DNA of 5,237 nt from an uncultured Oscillospiraceae bacterium (GTDB lineage: Bacteria > Bacillota > Clostridia > Oscillospirales > Oscillospiraceae), in NCBI GenBank assembly GCA_900754515.1, contig CAAEDD010000124.1, forward strand, positions 1 to 5,237, read 5' to 3'. The notes below the pieces were generated by a model. That model did not search any database and was not told the DNA's origin. It was given only the letters and a program-made list of their open reading frames with translations. The first letter of the stretch is position 1, and each line of letters starts with the position of its first letter. Below are positions 1-5,057 of this stretch, piece after piece. A program made the translations under genes and the position numbers.

Positions 1-2
1 AG

Positions 3-266
3 GATGGTATAGAAGAGACTCTTACCTACTGCGATTTTCCCAGCGAACACTGGACTCGCATCCGCACCAACAATGTCATTGAACGTCTGAACCGGGAGAT
101 CCGCCGCCGCACCCGTGTGGTGGGCAGTTTCCCGGACGGTAACTCTGCTCTCATGCTGGTCTGTGCCCGGCTGCGCCATGTGGCTGGTACCCAGTGGGGC
201 AACAAGAAGTACATGAACATGAAGCACCTGGAGGCGACTATTGAGGACGTCTCCATTGCTGGCTGA
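3..266 (+). CDS. IS256-family (mutator type) transposase, C-terminal fragment cut by the window start
   Basis: The frame runs open from base 3 to a TGA at 264-266 and encodes the last 87 residues of a DDE transposase that moves the surrounding insertion sequence. The visible part carries the family's C-terminal catalytic signature: TNNVIERLNREIRRRTR at about fragment residues 22-38, in which E27 is the expected third acidic residue of the DDE triad. It is followed by VVGSFPDGNSALML, the typical region after it. The two catalytic aspartates would lie upstream, outside the window. The visible frame has no stop or frameshift, so the copy may be intact. Its base composition is richer in GC than the neighbouring genes, as expected for a mobile gene. 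Family assignment is firm; the exact element is not identified. Confidence 0.92.
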   Translation, partial: DGIEETLTYCDFPSEHWTRIRTNNVIERLNREIRRRTRVVGSFPDGNSALMLVCARLRHVAGTQWGNKKYMNMKHLEATIEDVSIAG

Positions 267-289
267 CTTCACTCATTCCAGGGGCTGCA

Positions 290-320
290 AACCAAAGTGC
301 GAAAAATCCTTGACACTACC
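290..320 (+). repeat. Probable right terminal inverted repeat of the IS256-family element
   Basis: Between the transposase stop and the AT-rich flank lies a sequence ending AAAATCCTTGACACTACC. Read inward from base 320 on the other strand it starts GGTAGTGTCAAGGATTTTT, the form expected of an insertion sequence terminus. The matching left repeat is outside the window, so neither the inner limit nor the exact outer base can be set from this sequence. Confidence 0.45.
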
Positions 321-389
321 GATGCGAGAGTTATTCAGATTTTACCGCAATCAATGCAATTAGTTTTTTAATAAAAAATTAGTATACTG

Positions 390-422
390 AGGCTCTTTCC
401 AGACTATGCCTGGAAAGAGCCT
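390..422 (+). terminator. Perfect 13-bp stem-loop, probable intrinsic terminator (possibly bidirectional)
   Basis: The arms AGGCTCTTTCCAG (390-402) and CTGGAAAGAGCCT (410-422) are exact reverse complements around a 7-base loop. On the plus strand the stem is followed by TTTATTACTTTA, a broken T tract. On the minus strand the T-run (TAATTTTTTATT) begins only about 12 bases after the stem. In the plus direction it could belong to a gene now separated from it by the insertion sequence. In the minus direction it would close the LacI-family gene, whose stop is about 110 bases away. Of the rest of 267-531, only the insertion sequence end stands out; I see no gene there. Confidence 0.6.
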
Positions 423-531
423 TTATTACTTTACGTATGATTTATACCCATGTTTTAAACAGACACCTCTAGTGTACTGAGTAAAAACTTTTTATACAGG
501 AACCCGTCTATATTGTATCTCCAATCTAAGC

Positions 532-1554
532 CTATATATTTTGATGCAACACTCTTTCGCTGAGAGGTGAGCATGAATCACGTACTACAAGTGAAGTACG
601 GATAAGCACTTGCTGACTGCATATGCAGGGGTTTTTCATGAGCTGCAACAAAACCAGAGCTGCAACGCGCCCCATTTCTCTGCTGTTTTGCGCAATCGTT
701 GTCAACGCTGGACTGATGTATGAAGAGGCTTCTATATCTCCAAAACCGATGATGGACATATCTTCAGGCACCCTTATGCCGCTCTCTGAGAGCCTATGCA
801 TAAATCCTATTGCTATTGAGTCTGAAGATACACAAGCTGCTGTAGGCAGATCTTTTAATAAAAGCAGCTTGTCTGCCATCTCCTTTCCAGACTGCTCAGA
901 GTAATCGCCAAAAAACACATAGCTGCTCTCCGGCTGAATGCCGGCAGATTCAAGTGTATGTATATAGCTTGAATATCTGAGCTTGGTATTGGGAAAATTT
1001 TGGTTACCACCTATAAAAGCAATTTTTTTATGTCCTAACTCAAGCAAATAGTTTACAGCAATACTGGTGGCCTGTGCATCGTCAATATTTACGCAGCTTA
1101 CCTGCCTGTTTCCCATTTGCCTGTTTATAAAAACAAAGGGAACTCCGCTTGCGGACAGCGTGGACATCAGCTTCTCTTCCTGCTGATCGTTTGTCCCCAG
1201 TATTAAATAACCACATATTTTATTTGAGCATGGCGTGCAAACGCCTGATTGCTCATCCAGGAGAATAGTAGTATTGCCTATAGAGTAGCTGCCGATAGTT
1301 TCTATAAAACCTATCACCGCGGTATAAAGTGAAGGGTGAGAAGCCAAATTTAGCGCAGAGGATGTTGGCATTATAATTCCAACATTACCCTCAAAGGGAT
1401 GACTATTGTTTTCAACGGAGGAGTCTAACTGCTGAATAGCTGCAAGTACCTTGTTACGTGTGGATTCTTTTACCGGTGTGTTTCCGTTTATCACTCTGCA
1501 TACTGTGCTGGGAGAAACGCCTGATAGCTCTGCGATTTGTCTTACGGTTGCCAA
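532..1554 (-). CDS. LacI-family transcriptional regulator with an atypical hinge
   Basis: This is a 340-residue DNA-binding repressor of the LacI/GalR family, a cytosolic protein probably acting as a dimer on the divergent promoter region. Residues 2-24 form the N-terminal helix-turn-helix (ATVRQIAELSGVSPSTVCRV), followed by the usual TR..VL.AI..L helix at 32-43. Residues from about 58 form the periplasmic-binding-protein-like effector domain. It has the expected GHKKIAFIGG, SIIGFGDIEAS, PALTTI and C-terminal VVRDS signatures. Between them, residues 44-57 are short and contain P53, with no A..A..L hinge helix: the spacing to the first strand is four residues shorter than in PurR. Translation starts at a TTG, chosen because a perfect AAGGAGGT lies 6 bases before it and the product then begins with the family's MATV form. 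The ligand is unknown; the neighbours suggest a sugar acid or its derivative. Confidence 0.95.
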   Translation of the reverse strand: MATVRQIAELSGVSPSTVCRVINGNTPVKESTRNKVLAAIQQLDSSVENNSHPFEGNVGIIMPTSSALNLASHPSLYTAVIGFIETIGSYSIGNTTILLDEQSGVCTPCSNKICGYLILGTNDQQEEKLMSTLSASGVPFVFINRQMGNRQVSCVNIDDAQATSIAVNYLLELGHKKIAFIGGNQNFPNTKLRYSSYIHTLESAGIQPESSYVFFGDYSEQSGKEMADKLLLLKDLPTAACVSSDSIAIGFMHRLSESGIRVPEDMSIIGFGDIEASSYISPALTTIAQNSREMGRVAALVLLQLMKNPCICSQQVLIRTSLVVRDSCSPLSERVLHQNI

Positions 1555-1560
1555 AGTACT

Positions 1561-1568
1561 ACCTCCTT
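1561..1568 (-). promoter_or_regulatory. Shine-Dalgarno AAGGAGGT that fixes the TTG start of the LacI-family gene
   Basis: Read on the minus strand, AAGGAGGT is followed by the 6-base spacer AGTACT and then TTG at 1554-1552. The match to the anti-Shine-Dalgarno is complete and the spacing suits translation. The product from this TTG has the N-terminus expected of the family, so it is chosen over any internal ATG. Confidence 0.9.
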
Positions 1569-1587
1569 ACTTCTTTAATGTAATCAT

Positions 1588-1616
1588 ATAGTATTGGAAA
1601 TTCAGAAAAAAATCAA
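1588..1616 (-). promoter_or_regulatory. Predicted sigma-A promoter of the LacI-family gene
   Basis: On the minus strand TTGATT (1616-1611) and TACTAT (1593-1588) are separated by 17 bases. They match the -35 and -10 consensus at 4 and 5 of 6 positions. The -10 box lies about 33 bases before the TTG start, leaving a short leader with the ribosome binding site. The inverted repeat at 1632-1665 begins 15 bases upstream of this -35 box, so a protein bound there could influence this promoter. Confidence 0.6.
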
Positions 1617-1631
1617 TTATCAGATTGCACA

Positions 1632-1665
1632 TTTGTGAAACAAATGAAATAACATGTTTCACAAA
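1632..1665. promoter_or_regulatory. Perfect 11-bp inverted repeat with 12-base spacer, candidate operator
   Basis: TTTGTGAAACA (1632-1642) and TGTTTCACAAA (1655-1665) are exact reverse complements separated by AATGAAATAACA. The site lies between the divergent genes, just upstream of the predicted lacI-family promoter. A nested shorter repeat, TGAAA-7-TTTCA (1645-1661), shares the right arm. The most likely binder is the divergently encoded LacI-family protein; the AraC-family protein is the alternative. It lacks the contiguous CG-centred palindrome usual for LacI-family operators. Confidence 0.6.
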
Positions 1666-1685
1666 AATGTATTTGGTATCTTGCT

Positions 1686-1715
1686 TTTATATGCTTGTCA
1701 TGGTAGCCTTATAGT
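1686..1715 (+). promoter_or_regulatory. Weak candidate promoter for the lyase gene
   Basis: TTTATA (1686-1691) and TATAGT (1710-1715) are separated by 18 bases. The -10 box is good (5 of 6) and the -35 poor (4 of 6). If used, it would give a leader of about 130 bases containing the two TGAAACAAA repeats near 1785-1804. A weak -35 would suit a promoter needing an activator. No better sigma-A pair was seen in 1660-1850, but this call is tentative. Confidence 0.3.
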
Positions 1716-1784
1716 CGTTGTCGTGCTACAAATGGGAAAATGTGTTTTGCCTTGCAAAGAACTCAAGTTTTACTTCAGCAAAAA

Positions 1785-1804
1785 TGAAACAAATATGAAA
1801 CAAA
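1785..1804 (+). repeat. Two direct repeats of TGAAACAAA, 11 bp apart, candidate regulator half-sites
   Basis: TGAAACAAA occurs at 1785-1793 and again at 1796-1804, an 11-base period that puts both copies on nearly the same face of the helix. The same nonamer occurs at 1636-1644 in the left arm of the upstream inverted repeat, and the core TGAAACA occurs inverted at 1655-1661. The pair sits about 52-71 bases before the lyase start codon, where bound protein could block initiation or elongation. Confidence 0.5.
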
Positions 1805-1843
1805 AACATGCCTGACACAGAGCGAGTAAGCCAAAAAACAAAC

Positions 1844-1848
1844 GGAGG
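1844..1848 (+). promoter_or_regulatory. Ribosome binding site GGAGG that fixes the lyase start
   Basis: GGAGG lies 7 bases before the ATG at 1856-1858. An in-frame ATG 16 codons upstream (1808) has no comparable site. The extra residues it would add (MPDTERVSQKTNGGLS) are not like the N-terminus of this family, which normally begins directly with the short stretch before the first beta strand. Confidence 0.85.
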
Positions 1849-1855
1849 ATTAAGC

Positions 1856-2752
1856 ATGAAAATCAAAGGAATAGTACCAATTATCGCAGCGCCGTTTTTA
1901 GATGATGGATCAATAGACTATGAAGGACTGATCAATCAGCTTAGGTATCTAAAGAATTCGGGTTGTAGTGGTGCAGCATTGTTTGGAATTGCGGGGGAGT
2001 ACTTTAAACTAAGCGACAATGAGTGCGAGAACATGATGAAAATAACTGTGGAAGAGTGCAGGAAGCTTGGATTGGCAAGTGTCGTATCGTGTACATGTCA
2101 ATCCACTTATAGCGCTGTGGAACGGGCAAAAGAAATTGAGGCTTTGGGTGCAGACTGCATCATGCTGCTGCCGCCCTTTATTCTCAAGCCGCTGCCGGCA
2201 GAACTTATGGATCATGTACGAAAGGTCTGTATGTCGGTGAATATTCCTGTGATGCTGCAATATGCGCCGGAGCAAACCGGTGTTCCGATAACGCCGGAGA
2301 ATATGAGAATGCTGGCCTCGGAGCTCAGCAACCTGCTTTATTTCAAAATAGAGTGCAAACCGGCCGGACCCTATATAAGCCGCTTTCTTGAGGGTGCACC
2401 TGAGTCGGTCAGTGTATTTAACGGCAACGCGGGATTTCAGCTTATAGAGACATACGACAGAGGTGCAGTGGGGTGTATGCCTGGCGCTTCCATGGCAAAA
2501 ATATATGTGGACATTGACAGAGCGTACAGAGAGGGAAACAGAGAAAAGGCTGTAGAACTTCATAACAGATTGCTGCCCATGCTTAATCATATACGTCAGA
2601 ATGTGGACATGATAATTCATTTTGAAAAGAAGATTCTGGCCAGAAGAGGCATCATTGCTAGCGACCATTGCAGGCATCCAGAATATGTTTCAGATATGGA
2701 AACCGATGCTTTGTTTGAAATGTATTATGAGCAGATAAAACCTTACATATAA
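1856..2752 (+). CDS. DapA/NanA-superfamily lyase (class I aldolase or dehydratase), probably for a 2-keto-3-deoxy sugar acid
   Basis: A 298-residue TIM-barrel protein, the normal length for the dihydrodipicolinate synthase/N-acetylneuraminate lyase superfamily. It is cytosolic, with no signal peptide. Members form a Schiff base between a lysine and a 2-keto acid, then do aldol cleavage, condensation or dehydration. K164 in LLYFKIECKP is the expected Schiff-base lysine, and GNAGFQLIETYDRGAVGCMPGA (189-211, broken here as GNAGF...GCMPGA) is the usual phosphate/substrate loop region. The two other signatures differ from DapA: GTTGE is GIAGE at 44-48 and YNVP is QYAP at 135-138, so Q135 sits where the catalytic tyrosine normally is. 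This argues against lysine biosynthesis. With a DgoD-like dehydratase in the cluster, cleavage or dehydration of a 2-keto-3-deoxy aldonate is the best inference. Substrate specificity cannot be read from the sequence. Confidence 0.93.
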   Translation: MKIKGIVPIIAAPFLDDGSIDYEGLINQLRYLKNSGCSGAALFGIAGEYFKLSDNECENMMKITVEECRKLGLASVVSCTCQSTYSAVERAKEIEALGADCIMLLPPFILKPLPAELMDHVRKVCMSVNIPVMLQYAPEQTGVPITPENMRMLASELSNLLYFKIECKPAGPYISRFLEGAPESVSVFNGNAGFQLIETYDRGAVGCMPGASMAKIYVDIDRAYREGNREKAVELHNRLLPMLNHIRQNVDMIIHFEKKILARRGIIASDHCRHPEYVSDMETDALFEMYYEQIKPYI

Positions 2753-2805
2753 AAGATATTTTTAAGCAAGGGCAGAGAAAATACTGGTTTTGCAGAAAGG
2801 GAATA

Positions 2806-3735
2806 ATGGACGAATACATTATAGATGATCAAAGGACAATGCTGCCGTGGCTGCTGCTTTCGCTGAAAAGCGATATTATGGACTGCAAAATTGCCCGCTG
2901 CCGTTTCGCGTTTTCCGCCACAGAAAATCTCACCAGGAAAAGACATAAGCATGTTGTTTATGAAATGCACTATATTCTTAACGGCGAAATAATTTATGAC
3001 TTTCCCGGCATTGGCCGGTATCATGCAAAAAAAGGCCAGTTCACACTGGTGCCTCAGGGCAGAACTCACGCCACAGAGGACGGAGCTCTGGGCGTAACGG
3101 AATATCTTGTTATCGCCTTTTCCGTATCTTCAGAAAATGCGGCCGTAAACGTGATTTTTTCACCGGACAGCGAACCTATGGTACTGAATTTTACTGAGGA
3201 AATGGAAAGCCTGATTAAAGCTTTGTACATTAAAGACAGAGGGACGGATTTTTTCACATCTCATTCCACAAAGCTTATTATTCACAGCATATTGCTGGAG
3301 GCAGTGGACTGCATGGCCGACTACCTGGGGCTTGACTATTTTCCGGAACGGTACATTTCCAAAAGCGGACACAGGGTAAATAGTATCGTCAGGATAGTCA
3401 ACAACAATATTTACAGCCAAAAACTCAGAGGCGAGGATGTGGCGGAACAGCTGAACATTACCACCCGGCAGCTTAACCGTATATGCAATGAATATCTGGG
3501 CTGTTCCATAAACAGATATATTATTCAGTGCCGAATCAAGGGTATGCAGGCTCTTTTGAGAGAATCTTCATATACTCTGACAGATATAGCGGAAATATTC
3601 GGTTTTTCAGATGTATACGCATTTATAAAGCACTTTTCGCATTTTACCGGCGTAACGCCGGGAAATTACCGACGAATCATCAACGGCAGTAAAGCGGAAG
3701 AGCTTTCCGGGGAGGAAGAGAATCAGAAAAGTTAA
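2806..3735 (+). CDS. AraC-family transcriptional regulator with N-terminal cupin domain
   Basis: A 309-residue DNA-binding regulator. Residues 30-110 form an AraC-type cupin sensor domain, with H47, H49, E53 and H88 placed as in the cupin consensus (H.H...E ... H), followed by LNGEIIYDFPG. Residues about 190-290 form the double helix-turn-helix: GEDVAEQLNITTRQLNRI is the first motif, TLTDIAEIFGFSDVYAFIKHF the second, ending with the family's GVTPGNYRR. The start at ATG 2806 is preceded by AAAGGG only 4 bases away; M12 is an alternative start with a similarly modest site. The gene follows the lyase by 53 bases on the same strand without a visible terminator, so it is probably co-transcribed. 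It probably senses a pathway sugar or sugar acid and acts at the divergent region or at 3736-3979. The acidic tail (SGEEENQKS) has no clear role. Confidence 0.95.
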   Translation: MDEYIIDDQRTMLPWLLLSLKSDIMDCKIARCRFAFSATENLTRKRHKHVVYEMHYILNGEIIYDFPGIGRYHAKKGQFTLVPQGRTHATEDGALGVTEYLVIAFSVSSENAAVNVIFSPDSEPMVLNFTEEMESLIKALYIKDRGTDFFTSHSTKLIIHSILLEAVDCMADYLGLDYFPERYISKSGHRVNSIVRIVNNNIYSQKLRGEDVAEQLNITTRQLNRICNEYLGCSINRYIIQCRIKGMQALLRESSYTLTDIAEIFGFSDVYAFIKHFSHFTGVTPGNYRRIINGSKAEELSGEEENQKS

Positions 3736-3755
3736 GAAGTTGTATAGCTATGTCC

Positions 3756-3776
3756 GGAAATAACATTTTTATTTCC
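3756..3776. repeat. Perfect 8-bp inverted repeat after the AraC-family gene
   Basis: GGAAATAA (3756-3763) and TTATTTCC (3769-3776) are reverse complements around CATTT, 21 bases after the AraC stop codon. The stem is AT-rich and not followed by a clean T tract, so it is a poor intrinsic terminator. A regulator binding site or a weak RNA hairpin are both possible. Confidence 0.4.
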
Positions 3777-3865
3777 TGTTTGAAAATTGATATACCTTGT
3801 GGAATATGTTTAACTATAACCAAAGAACGGACAGTATTTAGTACCAGAAACTAGCAAATTCTACC

Positions 3866-3871
3866 TATAAT
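3866..3871 (+). promoter_or_regulatory. Perfect TATAAT -10 box upstream of the PHP gene, -35 not evident
   Basis: TATAAT occurs 108 bases before the PHP start codon, in the 244-base gap after the AraC-family gene. No good -35 box stands at 16-18 bases upstream, which would suit a promoter that depends on an activator such as the AraC-family protein encoded just before it. A perfect short inverted repeat, GACCG-3-CGGTC (3897-3909), lies about 25 bases downstream. No RNA gene, tRNA or known riboswitch was recognised in 3736-3979. Confidence 0.35.
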
Positions 3872-3979
3872 ATAAATTCAACAGGAAAAAATGTATGACC
3901 GGTACGGTCAAATGTGCAGGCAGAATGCGATACCGGCAGTCAATGTAGAGGCAAAAAAGCCATATAACAGGAGCGTAAT

Positions 3980-5035
3980 ATGGGTGAAAGGATTTATCTG
4001 CTTGATGGAAATAAGAGCCGTTATAAAGCTAACCTTCATTGCCACAGTACAGTTTCCGATGGCTGTTTTACTCCGGAGCAGCTAAAGAATATTTATAAAG
4101 AGCGGGGCTACAGCGTTTTGGCTATTACAGACCATGAGGTGCTGGTACCCCACAATGAACTGAATGATACTGATTTTCTTACTCTGCCGGGGTACGAACT
4201 TCAGACTTTTGGGGACAAGCATCTGCCGAAGCTGATGAGGCGTGTAAATCATTTGAACCTATATCCCAAAAATCCGGACAATTGCAAATTGCCTTTTTTT
4301 AATATTGCAGATGTCATGCAGCTTGACAAGCCGCCGGATATATCAGCGGCTGAGTATGACGGAGCGGAGGAAGAGAAAGAATATTCAGTTGAAGGGCTGA
4401 ACAGTCTCATTGCCAAAGCGAGAGCGGCAGGATTCATTGTTTGCTATAACCACCCTACCTGGTCTAAGGAAGATGCCGGAATCTATACAAATCTTCAAGG
4501 GCTTTTTGCAATGGAGATATACAACTCAGGATGCTGGCAAGCTGGGTATGACACATATTGCCCGTGGGTATATGAGGAGATGCTGAGAAGCGGACAGCAT
4601 ATAGGATGTGTTGCCGGAGATGATACTCACAAGGCGGAAGACCTTTTTGGCGGTTTTACCATGATCTATGCCGATAAGCTCGAGCATAGTCTGATTATAG
4701 AAGCTCTGGAAAAAGGCAGCTATTATGCTTCCAGAGGTCCGGAGATTGAGGCACTGTGGTATGAAGGCGGAGTCTTCCACATTGAGTGCACTCCGGTAAA
4801 AAGAATAGTCGTCTCCAACAGCGGAAGACGCAGGGAAAGCATTTCTCTGCGTACCGGGAAAACGGGATTGATCTCCGTCGCCGAATTTCCGATAGATGAT
4901 AACGATTTGTATGTACGCTTTACTGTCCAGGACGAGGCGGGCAGAACTGCAAACACAAGAGCATATTGGCGGGAGGAATTTGAAAAAACTCCCGCTGCAA
5001 TTCCAAATATCTGCTGCAGGAAGATAGGAATATGA
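3980..5035 (+). CDS. PHP-domain metallohydrolase (CehA/McbA-like)
   Basis: A 351-residue cytosolic protein, without signal peptide or membrane segment, of the polymerase-and-histidinol-phosphatase (PHP) hydrolase superfamily. All metal-ligand motifs are present: H20 and H22 with D27 in LHCHSTVSDG, D51 and H52 in AITDHE, E73 in LPGYEL, H91, H158 in YNHP, E179, and D215 with H217 in GDDTH. The N-terminal metal barrel (about 15-250) is followed by a region of about 100 residues predicted as beta-rich by eye (HIECTPVKRIVVSN, LYVRFTVQDEAGRT), as in CehA/McbA-like proteins. Known PHP enzymes hydrolyse phosphomonoesters, cyclic phosphodiesters or, in CehA, a carbamate. The substrate here is not readable. 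The start has AGGAG 6 bases upstream. The enolase-superfamily gene follows after only 22 bases, so the two are probably co-transcribed and act in the same pathway. Confidence 0.92.
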   Translation: MGERIYLLDGNKSRYKANLHCHSTVSDGCFTPEQLKNIYKERGYSVLAITDHEVLVPHNELNDTDFLTLPGYELQTFGDKHLPKLMRRVNHLNLYPKNPDNCKLPFFNIADVMQLDKPPDISAAEYDGAEEEKEYSVEGLNSLIAKARAAGFIVCYNHPTWSKEDAGIYTNLQGLFAMEIYNSGCWQAGYDTYCPWVYEEMLRSGQHIGCVAGDDTHKAEDLFGGFTMIYADKLEHSLIIEALEKGSYYASRGPEIEALWYEGGVFHIECTPVKRIVVSNSGRRRESISLRTGKTGLISVAEFPIDDNDLYVRFTVQDEAGRTANTRAYWREEFEKTPAAIPNICCRKIGI

Positions 5036-5057
5036 CTGGTTTTGGAGATGCTTCCCA

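Larger units (their letters stand above)
1..320 (+). mobile_element. Right end of an IS256-family insertion sequence (partial)
   Basis: This is the terminal part of an insertion sequence whose left part lies outside the window. It contains the transposase C-terminus, a short non-coding tail of about 54 bases and a probable right terminal inverted repeat ending near base 320 with TTGACACTACC. The segment is GC-rich compared with the AT-rich bases that start right after it, which fits a recently acquired element. IS256-family elements usually make 8-9 bp target duplications, so the bases from 321 (GATGCGAG) would be one copy if the boundary is right. The left end and the second copy are not visible, so the boundary is an inference. 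Confidence 0.75.

Noticed and set aside
26..256. 76-codon minus-strand open frame inside the insertion sequence
   Set aside because: It is the complement of the conserved transposase C-terminus, which explains the open frame.
451..461. Near-palindrome TGTTTTAAACA downstream of the repressor gene
   Set aside because: It is a short AT-rich dyad, easily found by chance, with no promoter next to it to control; it does not contain the TGAAACA core.
1808..1855. Upstream in-frame ATG giving the lyase a 16-residue N-terminal extension
   Set aside because: No ribosome binding site precedes it, the residues do not resemble the family, and the extension overlaps the GGAGG that serves the ATG at 1856.
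1555..1855. Catabolite-responsive element (cre) for CcpA
   Set aside because: I looked for the CG-centred TGWAANCGNTNWCA pattern in the divergent region and saw no convincing match; the inverted repeats present lack the central CG.
2009..2677. 222-codon minus-strand open frame opposite the lyase
   Set aside because: The plus strand here encodes a clear superfamily member, and the antisense product has a low-complexity, histidine- and arginine-rich look without any domain or ribosome binding site.
3891..4085. Small 64-codon plus-strand open frame starting before the PHP gene
   Set aside because: It overlaps the PHP gene by about 106 bases in another frame, has only a weak AGGA site and shows no recognisable motif. 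A leader peptide cannot be excluded but is not supported.
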